Shown: positions 6,721-15,355 of the stretch, piece by piece
How positions within the stretch are numbered: position 1 is the stretch's first letter
Layout of the letters: each line of letters starts with the position of its first letter
Origin: Nocardioides dongkuii
Lineage (GTDB): Bacteria > Actinomycetota > Actinomycetes > Propionibacteriales > Nocardioidaceae
Length of the DNA stretch: 64,000 nt
Direction: 5' to 3'
NCBI RefSeq assembly: GCF_014127485.1
Contig: NZ_CP059903.1
Span: 2,356,001 to 2,420,000 of the forward strand
Notes under the pieces: model-generated
Database searches by the model: none
The model's input: the letters and a program-made list of their open reading frames with translations, nothing else
Told to the model about the DNA's origin: nothing
Program-made: the position numbers and the translations under genes

Positions 6721-8366
6721 CAGCTGTTCGCTCCCGTCACGGTGGCTCCGAGGAGCATCTCCTTGGCGCGTGGGTACTGCGCCTTGCCGGTCGCGTTGCG
6801 TGGCACCCGGTCGACGATCGTCATCGTCCGCGGCAGCTTGTAGCCGGAGAGGTGGGCGCGGAGGAAGTCGCGGAGGTCGCCGAGCTCGAGCGACTCGCCC
6901 TCTCGCAGCTCCACGACCGCCGCCACGGCCTGGCCGTAGTTCTCGTCGGGGATGCCGACCACCAGCACGTCGTACACGGCGGGGTGACGCTTGATCGCCA
7001 TCTCCACCTCCTCGGGGTAGACCTTCTCCCCACCGGTGTTCACGCAGTTGGAGCCGCGGCCGAGCAGGGTCACCTTGGCGCCCTCCTCGACCCGCGCGTT
7101 GTCGCCGGGGACCGAGTAGCGCTCGCCGTCGATCTCGAGGAAGGTCGCCGCCGACTTGGCGGGGTCCTTGTAGTAGCCGATCGGGACCGAGCCGCCGCGA
7201 CCGAGGCGGCCGACCTTGCCGACGCTCGTGGCCAGGTCGAGGATCCGGTTGTCGTCGTCGATGACCACGCTGTTCGGGCCCAGCGCGACCAGGGGACCGT
7301 CGCTGCTGATCTTGCCCTTCTCCTGCATGCCCATGCCCTGGAACCCGGTCTCCGAGGCGCCGATCCCGTCGCTGAACACGACGTTCGGGAACGCCGCCAT
7401 CCAGCGCTCCTTGACCGGCGGGCTGAAGATCGCGGCGCTGCTGGAGACCGCGAACAGGCTGGACCCGTCGTACGGCGAGCCGGTGGCGGCCTGGCGCTCG
7501 AACTCCTCGATCAGCGGGCGGGCCATCGCGTCGCCGGTCATGAAGATCAGCTGCACCTTCTCGCGGTCGATGACCTGCCAGGTGCGGGCCGGGTCGAACT
7601 TCGGCTCCATGATCGTCAGGTGGCCGGCGAACAGGTGCATGAGCAGGCCGGCCTGCGCGCCGCCGTGCATCAGCGGGCTGAGCGGGAAGGTCACCATCCG
7701 GCCCGGCTGCTTGGCCTGCTCGGCCTGGTCGAACTCGGTGAGGACATTGCCGGTGTAGAAGTCGATGCCGCCGCCGAGGGTGCGCCAGAAGTCCTCGTGG
7801 CGCCACATCACGCCCTTCGGGAAGCCGGTGGTGCCGCCCGTGTAGATGATGTGCACGTCGTCGGCGCTGCGCGGGCCGAAGTCGCGCTCGGCGCTCTGGC
7901 CGGCGAGGGCGTCGTCCCACAGCACCCCGCCGTACGACGAGACGTCGCTCTGGTCGTCGGGGTCGATCACGTCCGGCATCACCACGACTGCGTCGAGCTT
8001 GTCGTGCTTGGGGTAGCAGGCGGCGACGAGCGGCGCGTACGTGCGCTCGTGGATCAGCGCGACCATGTCGGAGTTGTCGAAGAGGTAGTCGAGCTCGCCC
8101 TCGACGTAGCGGTAGTTGACGTTGATCGACACCGCGCGCACCTTGAGCACCGCGAGCAGCGCCACGACGTGCTCGATGCTGTTCTTGGCGTAGATCCCCA
8201 CGTGCTGCCCCGGCTGCACCCCCCGGGCCTGCAGGTAGTGCGCGAGCCGGTTGGCGTCGACCTCCAGCTCCGCGAACGTCAGCGTCCGCTCCCCCACCTT
8301 CACAGCGAGATTCTCGGGGGCGGCGTCGACGGCATGTTCGACCAGATCAGCGATGTTCAGAGGCAC
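6720..8366 (-). CDS. fadD19: C26/C27 steroid-CoA ligase FadD19
   Basis: A 548-residue adenylate-forming ligase, the same length I recall for M. tuberculosis FadD19. It activates the C26 carboxylate of 3-oxo-cholest-4-en-26-oate, the product of CYP125, for beta-oxidation. The P-loop IIYTGGTTGFPKGV is at about 173-186, and the C-terminal NATGKAQYPRAK carries the adenylation lysine. It starts with GTG at 8366, where TAGTGT lies 6 nt upstream and overlaps a KstR box, consistent with a leaderless transcript. It is divergent from echA19, as in mycobacteria, and coupled to the flavoprotein gene downstream. Confidence 0.9.
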   Translation of the reverse strand: MPLNIADLVEHAVDAAPENLAVKVGERTLTFAELEVDANRLAHYLQARGVQPGQHVGIYAKNSIEHVVALLAVLKVRAVSINVNYRYVEGELDYLFDNSDMVALIHERTYAPLVAACYPKHDKLDAVVVMPDVIDPDDQSDVSSYGGVLWDDALAGQSAERDFGPRSADDVHIIYTGGTTGFPKGVMWRHEDFWRTLGGGIDFYTGNVLTEFDQAEQAKQPGRMVTFPLSPLMHGGAQAGLLMHLFAGHLTIMEPKFDPARTWQVIDREKVQLIFMTGDAMARPLIEEFERQAATGSPYDGSSLFAVSSSAAIFSPPVKERWMAAFPNVVFSDGIGASETGFQGMGMQEKGKISSDGPLVALGPNSVVIDDDNRILDLATSVGKVGRLGRGGSVPIGYYKDPAKSAATFLEIDGERYSVPGDNARVEEGAKVTLLGRGSNCVNTGGEKVYPEEVEMAIKRHPAVYDVLVVGIPDENYGQAVAAVVELREGESLELGDLRDFLRAHLSGYKLPRTMTIVDRVPRNATGKAQYPRAKEMLLGATVTGANS

Positions 8367-8376
8367 GCCGCGACAC

Positions 8377-8390
8377 TAGAACACGTTCTC
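8377..8390. promoter_or_regulatory. KstR-type operator, fadD19/echA19 divergent promoter
   Basis: TAGAACACGTTCTC matches the KstR consensus TNNAACNNGTTNNA except at the last base. On the minus strand the box runs into TAGTGT, 6 nt before the fadD19 GTG. On the plus strand TAGCAT (8400-8405) lies 6 nt before the echA19 ATG. One operator could therefore repress both leaderless promoters. Confidence 0.8.
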
Positions 8391-8411
8391 ATTCTTGGCT
8401 AGCATCCCGCC

Positions 8412-9209
8412 ATGACCACCCCTGAAGCACCCCACTGCCTCGTCGAGCAGGTCGGCCACACGCTGGTCGTGACCATGAACCGCCCCGAGGCGCGCAACGC
8501 GCTCTCGGGCGAGATGCTCGCGATCATGGAGGAGGCCTGGGACCGGGTGAACTCCGACCCCGAGATCCGGGTCTGCATCCTCACCGGCGCGGGCGGCTAC
8601 TTCTGTGCCGGCGCGGACCTCAAGTCGATGTCGAAGCGGGCGCCCTCCGAGAGCTTCGAGTCCGGCGAGTACGACCCGACGGTCATCAAGGGACTCCTCA
8701 AGGGTTTCCGCCTGACCAAGCCGCTCATCGCCGCGGTCGAGGGCCCCGCGATCGCGGGCGGCACCGAGATCCTCCAGGGCACCGACATCCGGGTGGCCGG
8801 CGAGTCGGCGAAGTTCGGCATCTCCGAGGCACGCTGGGGCCTCTACCCGATGGGCGGCTCGGCGGTGCGGCTGGTCCGCCAGATCCCGTACACGGTCGCC
8901 GCCGACCTGCTGCTGACCGGCCGGCACGTGAAGGCGCCCGAGGCCAAGGAGATCGGACTGATCGGCCACGTCGTGCCCGACGGCACCGCCCTCGCCAAGG
9001 CGCACGAGATCGCCGACGCGATCGCCGCCAACGGGCCGCTCGCCGTGCAGGCGATCCTGCGCACCATGCGCGACTCCGAGGGCATGCACGAGGACGACGC
9101 CTGGCGTGCCGACGCGAAGGTGGGGGCGGCGGTGTTCGCCTCCGCGGACGCGAAGGAGGGTCCGCGCGCCTTCGCCGAGAAGCGCAAGCCGCAGTTCACG
9201 GGGTCCTGA
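8412..9209 (+). CDS. echA19: Steroid enoyl-CoA hydratase EchA19
   Basis: A 265-residue crotonase-fold protein that hydrates the steroid side-chain enoyl-CoA. The first oxyanion-hole segment is [10 protein letters not shown] (64-73), the second [15 protein letters not shown] (near 111), and the [16 protein letters not shown] region (near 140) contains the catalytic-loop glutamate and the sequence typical of EchA19. It starts with ATG 6 nt after a TAGCAT -10 element downstream of the KstR box. Order and divergence with fadD19 match mycobacteria. It overlaps the convergent cytochrome b561 gene by 14 nt. Confidence 0.88.
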   Translation: MTTPEAPHCLVEQVGHTLVVTMNRPEARNALSGEMLAIMEEAWDRVNSDPEIRVCILTGAGGYFCAGADLKSMSKRAPSESFESGEYDPTVIKGLLKGFRLTKPLIAAVEGPAIAGGTEILQGTDIRVAGESAKFGISEARWGLYPMGGSAVRLVRQIPYTVAADLLLTGRHVKAPEAKEIGLIGHVVPDGTALAKAHEIADAIAANGPLAVQAILRTMRDSEGMHEDDAWRADAKVGAAVFASADAKEGPRAFAEKRKPQFTGS

Positions 9210-9768
9210 CGCGGGCCCGGCCCCCGGGCAGCATCCGCCCGACCAGGCCGCGGCGCAGCACCACGGCGACGTGCACGGCGACGGTCGCGTAGAGCGCGAC
9301 GTGGCCGGCCACGTGCAGCCACAGCAGGTCGTCGCCGCCCAGCACCAGCGCGACCCCGGTGGCCGGGACGAGGACGAGCAACCCCAGCAGGGTGCGCTCG
9401 GTCGCGGTCACCAGGCGCTTGTCGCGGTCGGTGAGCCGCTCGTCCCACGGCGGGAGCGGGGTCCGCGCACGCCACACGATCCGGGTGAGGGCGAGCGCCA
9501 CCAGCGCCAGCCCGAGCACGACGTGCAGGTCGACGAGGTCGAGCGGACCGTCGAAGAGCCCCAGCCCGTCATCCTCGCCCCCGCGGCCCCGACCACGGCC
9601 CCGGCCGCTGTCTCCCCCGCGGCCGCGGCCGCGGCCCCGGCCCTGCCCGGAGTCGTCGGCGTCCATCGTGTAGCCGACGACGACCTGGGCCACGAGCAGC
9701 AGCACGGTCAGCCAGTGCAGCGACTTGGTGACCCCGCCGTAGCCGTACGGTCCGTTGAGGAGGGGCAC
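9196..9768 (-). CDS. Cytochrome b561-type membrane protein with Gly/Arg-rich loop
   Basis: A 190-residue protein with four membrane helices, roughly 17-34, 81-99, 127-143 and 150-171. His18, His82, His152 and His165 are in positions suited to bind two b-hemes, as in the bacterial cytochrome b561 / Ni-Fe hydrogenase cytochrome b group. Between helices 1 and 2 is an unusual low-complexity segment (about 41-64) made of GRGRGRG runs split by GGDS. GTG start at 9768; TACGGT lies 6 nt upstream, fitting a leaderless promoter. It probably transfers electrons between quinone and a periplasmic or cytoplasmic partner; the partner is unknown. Confidence 0.75.
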   Translation of the reverse strand: MPLLNGPYGYGGVTKSLHWLTVLLLVAQVVVGYTMDADDSGQGRGRGRGRGGDSGRGRGRGRGGEDDGLGLFDGPLDLVDLHVVLGLALVALALTRIVWRARTPLPPWDERLTDRDKRLVTATERTLLGLLVLVPATGVALVLGGDDLLWLHVAGHVALYATVAVHVAVVLRRGLVGRMLPGGRARVRTP

Positions 9769-9796
9769 GCCCGCACCGTACCGCCGGGCGCGCCGC

Positions 9797-11047
9797 TCAG
9801 ACGGGAGTGATCGGGAGCGACCGGCGCGGCTCGAAGACGAACGCCGCCCCCGTGCTGAACCGGGTCACCGCGACCTCGCCGGCCTCCGGCGCCGGGTCCG
9901 CCCCCTCGACGACGCGCAGGGTCCAGTCGCGCTCCGACCCGGTCACCTCGACGTCGAGGCGCGGGTCCACGCCCCTCACCAGCGCCTCGAGCGGCGCGGT
10001 CGACCCCGGGCCGCACAGGGCGACCCAGGCGCCGTCGGCCTGCGCGTCGGAGTCGTCCGGATCGGTGTGCACGGTGAGGACGCCCTCGGCGACCGACGCC
10101 CCGACGTACGCCGCGGGGTTGAGGAGCGGGTGCAGCTCGAGGACCCGCAGCGCGCCCTCGGCGCCGCCCGGCAGGCCCAGCGCGCGGTGGATCCGCTCGG
10201 CGGCGATCCCGGCGATCCCGGTCAGCTGCTTGAGGCACACCTCGCGCAGCTGCTCCTGGTCGGCGGCGCGCTGCTCGACCGCGTGCACGAAGGAGAGGTT
10301 CAGCAGCTGCATCTGCAGGCACACCTCGTCGGCGATCCGGACCAGCGCCGAGCGCGAGAACGCCGCGAAGTCGAGGTCGGCGAGCAGCGGACCGGTGTAG
10401 TCGCCGGCGCCCTCGTCGGCCGGGTCGATGGGGTCGAGCTCGACGGTGGCGGCCCGGGTCGCGGCGACCACGTGGAAGGCGGGGAGCGGGGAGACCGGCG
10501 GGTGGGACTCGTCGATGTCGACGGTCCAGCGGCAGTGCGGCTTCCGGCCGGCGGGCACCCGCGGCGGCCGGTGCACCGGGCGCACCTGGGCGCGCGGGTT
10601 CGTGGCGACCGCCGTGGCGTCGAACGTCGGGTCCTCGATGTCGTGGCACATCGAGCGGACGAACTCCGGGCCCATCGGCTCGACGTCCATGAGCGCGCCG
10701 CAGTGGTCGAGGTGGAACTCGCCGTGCCAGGGGTCGTGGACGGTGTAGCGGAAGTCCATGAACTGCGGCGGGGCGCCGATGTCGAGCTGCAGGCCCTTGA
10801 AGATCGTGACCACGTCGCCGTGGTTCGGCACCGGCGGCTCGTAGCCGAGCGCCCGCTGCATCCGGCGGGTGTAGATCGGGCTCGCGCCCGCCCACTCCTC
10901 GATGGCGATCTGCGCCATCGCCTCGCGCCCGAACGCGGAGATGCACCACGCCATCCCGGACCGGTCGATGAGCTGCCCGATGAGGAGCAGCTCCGGCACG
11001 AGCACGGCGAGCTCGGCGCGGGACAGGTCGGCGTAGCGGCTGGTCAT
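9797..11047 (-). CDS. Conserved protein of unknown function (Rv3517-like by position)
   Basis: A 416-residue soluble protein; I recognise no enzyme domain. A His/Cys/Asp-rich central stretch (FHLDHCGALMDVEPMG near 111-126, then C134-H135 and PVHRPPR) looks like a possible metal or cofactor site. The C-terminal third is ordinary alpha/beta sequence. Its place beside echA19 corresponds to that of the uncharacterised Rv3517 gene of M. tuberculosis, but homology was not tested. The start is ATG at 11047 (MTSRYADLSR); TTGACA lies upstream at a plausible -35 distance. A TetR gene starts just upstream on the same strand and could control it. Confidence 0.7.
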   Translation of the reverse strand: MTSRYADLSRAELAVLVPELLLIGQLIDRSGMAWCISAFGREAMAQIAIEEWAGASPIYTRRMQRALGYEPPVPNHGDVVTIFKGLQLDIGAPPQFMDFRYTVHDPWHGEFHLDHCGALMDVEPMGPEFVRSMCHDIEDPTFDATAVATNPRAQVRPVHRPPRVPAGRKPHCRWTVDIDESHPPVSPLPAFHVVAATRAATVELDPIDPADEGAGDYTGPLLADLDFAAFSRSALVRIADEVCLQMQLLNLSFVHAVEQRAADQEQLREVCLKQLTGIAGIAAERIHRALGLPGGAEGALRVLELHPLLNPAAYVGASVAEGVLTVHTDPDDSDAQADGAWVALCGPGSTAPLEALVRGVDPRLDVEVTGSERDWTLRVVEGADPAPEAGEVAVTRFSTGAAFVFEPRRSLPITPV

Positions 11048-11061
11048 GGGCCGATCGTCGG

Positions 11062-11613
11062 TCACCCCGGGCCGGGTGTCAACAGTGTTGACAGCGCGTG
11101 TCCGTAGAGCGCGGCGACGGCGGCCGGGTCGGCTGCCAAGACCACCGGGTCCTCGAGGATGACCAGCGCCTCGAGCAGGCCCCCCACCTGGGCCGCGACC
11201 AGGTGCGCGCGCAGTTCGGCGTCCGGGCCGGTGAGCCGCGCGGCGAGCGGCCGGGCCAGGGTGGCCTCCATCGCGGCGACCAGGCGCTCGCGCACCGGGG
11301 CGCTGTCGGAGGCACGGATCATCGCGCGGTACGGCGTGCGCAGGACGCCGGCCATCCGGTCCTCCAGCACCAGCGCGACCAGCCGCTCGCCCATCCCCTC
11401 GAACGGGCCCTCGAGCGCCGGGGCGAACGGCCCGTCCACCTCGACGGTCTCCAGGAACAGCTGCTCCTTGGACCCGAAGTGCCGGATCACCAGCGACGGG
11501 TCGATCCCCGCGGCCGCGGCGACCCCGCGGACCGACGTGGCGGCGTACCCGGCGGCCATGAACTGCTGCCGCGCCGCGGCGGCGATCGCGTCCCTGGTCG
11601 GCCCCTCGGTCAC
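11062..11613 (-). CDS. TetR-family transcriptional regulator
   Basis: A 183-residue regulator. The N-terminal helix-turn-helix spans about residues 8-52 (TRDAIAAAARQQF..ATSVRGVAAAAGIDPSLVIRHFGSKEQLF); the rest is the helical ligand-binding and dimer domain. The start is GTG at 11613, with TACGGT 7 nt upstream, giving a leaderless promoter. The stop is 14 nt before the start of the unknown 416-residue protein, so the two are likely one operon. The ligand is unknown. Confidence 0.85.
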   Translation of the reverse strand: MTEGPTRDAIAAAARQQFMAAGYAATSVRGVAAAAGIDPSLVIRHFGSKEQLFLETVEVDGPFAPALEGPFEGMGERLVALVLEDRMAGVLRTPYRAMIRASDSAPVRERLVAAMEATLARPLAARLTGPDAELRAHLVAAQVGGLLEALVILEDPVVLAADPAAVAALYGHALSTLLTPGPG

Positions 11614-11665
11614 GGCGCCCACCGTAGCGGGGCAGGACGGGCGCCGAATGGGTAACGGAGGACCC

Positions 11666-12550
11666 ATGAGGACACGCACCCTGGGCAACGACACCGTCGG
11701 CCGGCACGAGGTGGGCGCCATCGGGCTCGGCCTGATGACGTTCGACCAGACCGGCACGCAGCCGCGCGAGCAGCTCGCCGACACCGTGCGCGCCGCGGTC
11801 GACGCGGGCGTCACGCTGTTCGACACCGCCGACGCCTACGGGCCGGGCGAGGAGAAGGGCGCGGGCGCGCAGGGCGAGAACGAGCGGCTGATCGCCTCGC
11901 TGCTCGACGAGCTCGGGGTCCGCGACCGGGTGCTGCTGGCCACGAAGGGCGGCCACGTGCGCACCGACGGCGGCGGCTGGGCGACCGACTCGACGCCGGC
12001 ACACCTGCGGGCGGCGGTCGACGCCAGCCTGGAGCGGCTCGGGGTCGAGCAGATCGCGCTGTGGCAGCACCACCGGCCCGACCCGGACGTGCCGTACGAC
12101 GAGGTGATCGGCACGCTCAAGGAGATCGCCGACTCCGGCAAGGTGCGGATGGTCGGGCTCTCGAACGCCGACCCGGACCAGATCCGGGCCGCGCACGCGG
12201 TCCTCGGCGAGAGCCTGGTCAGCGTGCAGAACCAGTTCTCCCCCGCGTTCCGCAGCAGCCGACCGGAGATCGACGTCTGCGAGGAGCTCGGGCTCGCGTT
12301 CCTGCCGTGGAGCCCGCTGGGCGGCCTCGGGTCGGCGAAGGACCTGGCCGAGAAGCACCCGGCGTACGCCGAGGTGGCCGACGCGCACGGCGTCAGCCCC
12401 CAGCAGGTCGCCCTGGCCTGGGAGCTCGCGCAGTCGCCGGTCGTGATCCCGATCCCCGGCGCGAAGCGGCCGCAGTCGATCCTCGACTCCGCCGCCGCGG
12501 CGGACCTCGAGCTCAGCGCCGAGGAGGTCGCGCGCCTCGACGCCGGGTGA
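11666..12550 (+). CDS. Aldo/keto reductase
   Basis: A 294-residue NADPH-dependent TIM-barrel oxidoreductase. The catalytic tetrad is visible: Asp53 and Tyr58 in LFDTADAYGPG, Lys94 in LLATKGGHV, and His135/136 in WQHHRPD. The C-terminal IPIPGAKRPQSI motif binds the cofactor phosphate. The ATG is preceded by GGAG at good spacing. It is divergent from the TetR gene, which may control it. The carbonyl substrate cannot be read from sequence. Confidence 0.87.
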   Translation: MRTRTLGNDTVGRHEVGAIGLGLMTFDQTGTQPREQLADTVRAAVDAGVTLFDTADAYGPGEEKGAGAQGENERLIASLLDELGVRDRVLLATKGGHVRTDGGGWATDSTPAHLRAAVDASLERLGVEQIALWQHHRPDPDVPYDEVIGTLKEIADSGKVRMVGLSNADPDQIRAAHAVLGESLVSVQNQFSPAFRSSRPEIDVCEELGLAFLPWSPLGGLGSAKDLAEKHPAYAEVADAHGVSPQQVALAWELAQSPVVIPIPGAKRPQSILDSAAAADLELSAEEVARLDAG

Positions 12551-12574
12551 CGCCGGCGCTCCGGACCCCGGCCC

Positions 12575-13024
12575 TCAGCGGGTCGTCGTCGCCGTGACGG
12601 TGGTGGCGTGCGGGAGCACGGTTCGTCGGCGGGGCCGTCCCAGCCGCAGGACGCAACAGGCGGCAGCCGTCACCAGGCCCAGGACGACAGCGACCATCGG
12701 GGTCGCCCCGCGTGGCGTGAGCGTCGCAGTCCCCGGGTCGGAGGAGTCGTAGTAGACGACGACGGAGCCATCCCGCCGGTAGAGCGGCTCGTAGCCGCAC
12801 CACTCCTGTCCGCGAGGAGACTGGAAACGGTAGGAGGTGCCACGGACCTTGTAGGTGACCGTGAGGTAGCACTGCTGTCCGTCCAGCCGGAACCCGAACC
12901 CTGCGACGTCGCCGACCGTCGAGGCGTCGGTGCTAGGCACCCGCAGGATGCCGACGACGCCGAATGCTGCGACGGCGAGGCTGAGGAGCAGCCACCGGAA
13001 GAACTCTGAGCGCAGGATCCTCAC
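12575..13024 (-). CDS. Small membrane protein, DUF3592-like
   Basis: A 149-residue protein with a membrane helix at each end (about 9-27 and 108-125). Between them is an extracytoplasmic beta-rich segment containing VTYKVRGTSYRFQSP and VVYYDSSDPGTATL, the pattern of DUF3592 proteins. Two cysteines in the loop (about 53 and 76) could pair. GTG start at 13024. Function unknown. Confidence 0.65.
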   Translation of the reverse strand: MRILRSEFFRWLLLSLAVAAFGVVGILRVPSTDASTVGDVAGFGFRLDGQQCYLTVTYKVRGTSYRFQSPRGQEWCGYEPLYRRDGSVVVYYDSSDPGTATLTPRGATPMVAVVLGLVTAAACCVLRLGRPRRRTVLPHATTVTATTTR

Positions 13025-13045
13025 CGACCGGATGGTCGCACCGCA

Positions 13046-13070
13046 CGGAACCGCTGCGCAGCGGTTTCCG
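13046..13070. terminator. Palindromic hairpin between two minus-strand genes
   Basis: AACCGCTGCGCAGCGGTT (13049-13066) is a perfect palindrome, extended by CGG/CCG on the outside with one bulge. It lies 14 nt after the stop of the 75-residue gene and upstream of the DUF3592-like gene, as expected for a terminator. Confidence 0.5.
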
Positions 13071-13084
13071 CACGTCCGTGAGGA

Positions 13085-13312
13085 CTAGAGCGTGGTCATC
13101 TTCGAGAACGGGCTCGGCACGCGGACCGTCTGGTTCCCGAAGTCGACGGTGACCGCGTGCGCCTCGAGGCCGACGACCCGGCCCACGCCGTACGCGTCGT
13201 GCGAGACGTGGTCGCCGATCGCGAACTCCTCGATCACCGGCTCGGGGTCCGGCTTGAACGGGCTGCTGGCGAGGTGACGACGCTTCGGGGCAGATGAGGT
13301 TGTCATTGACAC
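13085..13312 (-). CDS. Small CarD/Tudor-like barrel protein
   Basis: A 75-residue protein. After a charged N-terminus, residues ~30-70 read IGDHVSHDAYGVGRVVGLE..VTVDFGNQTVRVPSPFSKMTTL. This resembles the small SH3/Tudor-like barrel of CarD N-termini and of the C-terminal module of UvrD/PcrA helicases, which bind RNA polymerase. Binding to polymerase is inferred from that resemblance only. The start could be GTG at 13312 or ATG at 13306; AAGG lies at usable distance from the GTG. Confidence 0.6.
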   Translation of the reverse strand: MSMTTSSAPKRRHLASSPFKPDPEPVIEEFAIGDHVSHDAYGVGRVVGLEAHAVTVDFGNQTVRVPSPFSKMTTL

Positions 13313-13346
13313 CAGTATGCGCCTTGGACGCTCCTGCGGCTAACTT

Positions 13347-14939
13347 TCAGCCGACCGAGCGGTCGCCGGTCCAGAAACGCGCCCGCAGCGCCTTCTTGTC
13401 CGGCTTGCCCAACCCGGTCAGCGGCAGGGCATCGACGGCGATCACCTGCTTCGGCGCCTGCACCGAGCCCTTGCGGTCCTTGACCATCGCCTGGATCTCC
13501 GCGACGACCCCCTCGGTGAGCTCCTCGCCCTCGCGCATCACGACGATCGCGGTGACCGCCTCGCCGAACTTCTCGTGCGGCGTCCCGATCACCCCGACCT
13601 GCGCGACCGCCGGGTGCTCGGCGACGACGTCCTCGACCTCGCGCGGGAAGACGTTGAAGCCACCGGTGACGATCATGTCCTTGGTGCGGTCCACGATGTA
13701 CCAGAACCCGTCCTCGTCCTCCCGGGCCACGTCGCCGGTGTGCATCCACCCGTCCCGGAAGGTCTCGGCGGTGGCCTCCGGCAGGTTCCAGTAGCCGCCC
13801 GCGAGCAGCGGCCCGGCCACGCAGATCTCCCCCGGCTCGCCGACCGGCACCGGGTTGCCCTCCTCGTCGAGCAGCGCCGTGCGCAGGAACGCCGAGGGCC
13901 GCCCGCAGGAGGCCAGCCGACGGTCGTCGCCGGTGACGTGGTCCTGCTTGGCAAGGTAGGTGATGACCATCGGCGCCTCGGACTGGCCGTAGTACTGGGC
14001 GAAGATCGGCCCGAACCGGTCGATGGCCTCCTTGAGCCGCACCGGGTTGATGGCCGAGGCGCCGTAGTAGACCGTCTCGAGCGAGGACAGGTCGCGGGTG
14101 TGCGAGTCGGGGTGGTCCATCAGCGCGTAGAGCATCGAGGGCACCAGCATGGTCGCCGTGATCTTCTGCTCCTCGATCGTGCGGAGCACCTCGGCCGGGT
14201 CGAACTTCGCGAGCACGTAGAGGCAGCCGCCCTTGAGCACGATCGGCACGAAGAACGCCGCGCCGGCGTGCGAGAGCGGGGTGCACATCAGGAAGCGCGG
14301 CGACTCCGGCCACTCCCACTCCCCCATCTGCACCTGGGTCATCGTGGACATCGCGCGGGTGGTGCCGATGACGCCCTTCGGCTTGCCGGTAGTGCCGCCG
14401 GTGTAGGTGATCGAGACGACGTGGTCGGGGTCGAGGGTCACCGCCTCGAGCGGCCGCGGGTCGTACGCCGCGGCGGCGGCGTTCAGGTCGTGCCCGACGT
14501 GGCTGAGCTCGTCGGGGACGGGGCCGATCGTGAGCACCTTCTCCAGCTTCGGGCACCGCTCGAGCAGGCCGAGCGCCCGCTCCACGAACATCGGCACCGG
14601 GTCGATGGTGAGCGTGGTGATCTCGGCGTCGTTGATGACGTAGGCGTGGTCCTCGAGCGAGCCCAGCGGGTGCAGCGACGTGCGCCGGTAGCCCTGGGTC
14701 TGGCCGGCGCCGATGATGAACAGGACCTCGGGCCGGTTGAGCGCCAGCAGCGCCCCGGCGGTGCCGCGCCCGGCCCCCAGCGACTCGAACGCCTGGATGT
14801 ACTGGCTGACCCGCGCGGCCGTCTCGCCGCCGGTCAGCGTCGTCTCCCCCAGGTGCATCACGGGCTTGTCGCGGTGCCGCTTGAGCGCGGCCGCCATCAG
14901 GTGGCCGTTGTGGGTCCCGACACGCATCTCGTCCGTCAT
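13347..14939 (-). CDS. Acyl-CoA synthetase, FadD8-like, under a KstR box
   Basis: A 530-residue adenylate-forming ligase. P-loop ITYTGGTTGKPKGVI at about 177-191; YYGASAINPVRL, YYGQSEAPMVITYLAKQ and GWMHTGDVAREDEDGFWYIVDRTKDM follow in order, and the catalytic lysine is in GLGKPDKKALRARF near the end. From memory the sequence is closest to mycobacterial FadD8. ATG at 14939 lies 7 nt after TAGTGT, which overlaps a KstR box, so it is probably leaderless and sterol-induced. The substrate is unknown; a steroid or side-chain acid is likely from regulation. Confidence 0.82.
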   Translation of the reverse strand: MTDEMRVGTHNGHLMAAALKRHRDKPVMHLGETTLTGGETAARVSQYIQAFESLGAGRGTAGALLALNRPEVLFIIGAGQTQGYRRTSLHPLGSLEDHAYVINDAEITTLTIDPVPMFVERALGLLERCPKLEKVLTIGPVPDELSHVGHDLNAAAAAYDPRPLEAVTLDPDHVVSITYTGGTTGKPKGVIGTTRAMSTMTQVQMGEWEWPESPRFLMCTPLSHAGAAFFVPIVLKGGCLYVLAKFDPAEVLRTIEEQKITATMLVPSMLYALMDHPDSHTRDLSSLETVYYGASAINPVRLKEAIDRFGPIFAQYYGQSEAPMVITYLAKQDHVTGDDRRLASCGRPSAFLRTALLDEEGNPVPVGEPGEICVAGPLLAGGYWNLPEATAETFRDGWMHTGDVAREDEDGFWYIVDRTKDMIVTGGFNVFPREVEDVVAEHPAVAQVGVIGTPHEKFGEAVTAIVVMREGEELTEGVVAEIQAMVKDRKGSVQAPKQVIAVDALPLTGLGKPDKKALRARFWTGDRSVG

Positions 14940-14950
14940 GGAACGGACAC

Positions 14951-14964
14951 TAGAACGTGTTCCA
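14951..14964 (-). promoter_or_regulatory. KstR-type operator before the FadD8-like gene
   Basis: TAGAACGTGTTCCA is a full match to TNNAACNNGTTNNA. Read on the minus strand the box ends in TTCTA, and its TA begins a TAGTGT -10 element placed 7 nt before the ATG. Confidence 0.8.
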
Positions 14965-14974
14965 GTTGTGCGCC

Positions 14975-15007
14975 AGGGTTGCGGAAGGGTTGCGGAAGGG
15001 TTGCGGA
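14975..15007. repeat. Three tandem copies of an 11-bp unit
   Basis: AGGGTTGCGGA is repeated three times without change (14975-14985, 14986-14996, 14997-15007), directly between the stop of the amphi-Trp gene and the KstR-controlled promoter. Perfect copies suggest recent slippage or a repeated binding site. Confidence 0.85.
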
Positions 15008-15010
15008 GGG

Positions 15011-15280
15011 TCAGACGACCTCGCGCTCGTCGCCCTCGTCGGCTTCCTCGGCGTCGGCCTCGTCGACGGACCAGGTCAGCTGGAACTCGATCTCCTCCTC
15101 GCCGTCCTCGCGCTCGTGCTCGATGGAGAACTCCGCGCGGGCCGGCACCCGGACGCGCTCGCCTGCGATCTGGATGCGGAAGGACGTGCCCTGCTCGAGC
15201 GCGTCGGCCAGCCGACGCAGCTTGGCGACGACCTCCTCGGTCGCGTAGATCTTCTCGACGTCCCGGTCCTGCTTGGCCAT
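15011..15280 (-). CDS. Amphi-Trp domain protein
   Basis: An 89-residue acidic protein. It contains the small amphi-Trp beta domain: EEVVAKLRRLADALEQG, then RIQIAGERVRVPARAEFSIEHERE and EEIEFQLTWSV with the conserved tryptophan. An Asp/Glu-rich tail follows. ATG at 15280 has AAGGAG at proper spacing. Such domains are common short actinobacterial proteins of unknown role. The stop lies 3 nt beyond the 11-bp tandem repeat. Confidence 0.7.
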   Translation of the reverse strand: MAKQDRDVEKIYATEEVVAKLRRLADALEQGTSFRIQIAGERVRVPARAEFSIEHEREDGEEEIEFQLTWSVDEADAEEADEGDEREVV

Positions 15281-15355
15281 GCCGACTCCTTCGTCCTCAC
15301 GGACGCCGCCGTCGGCGCCCGGCGCCCACCGTAGGGGACGCCGCGGACATCCAGG

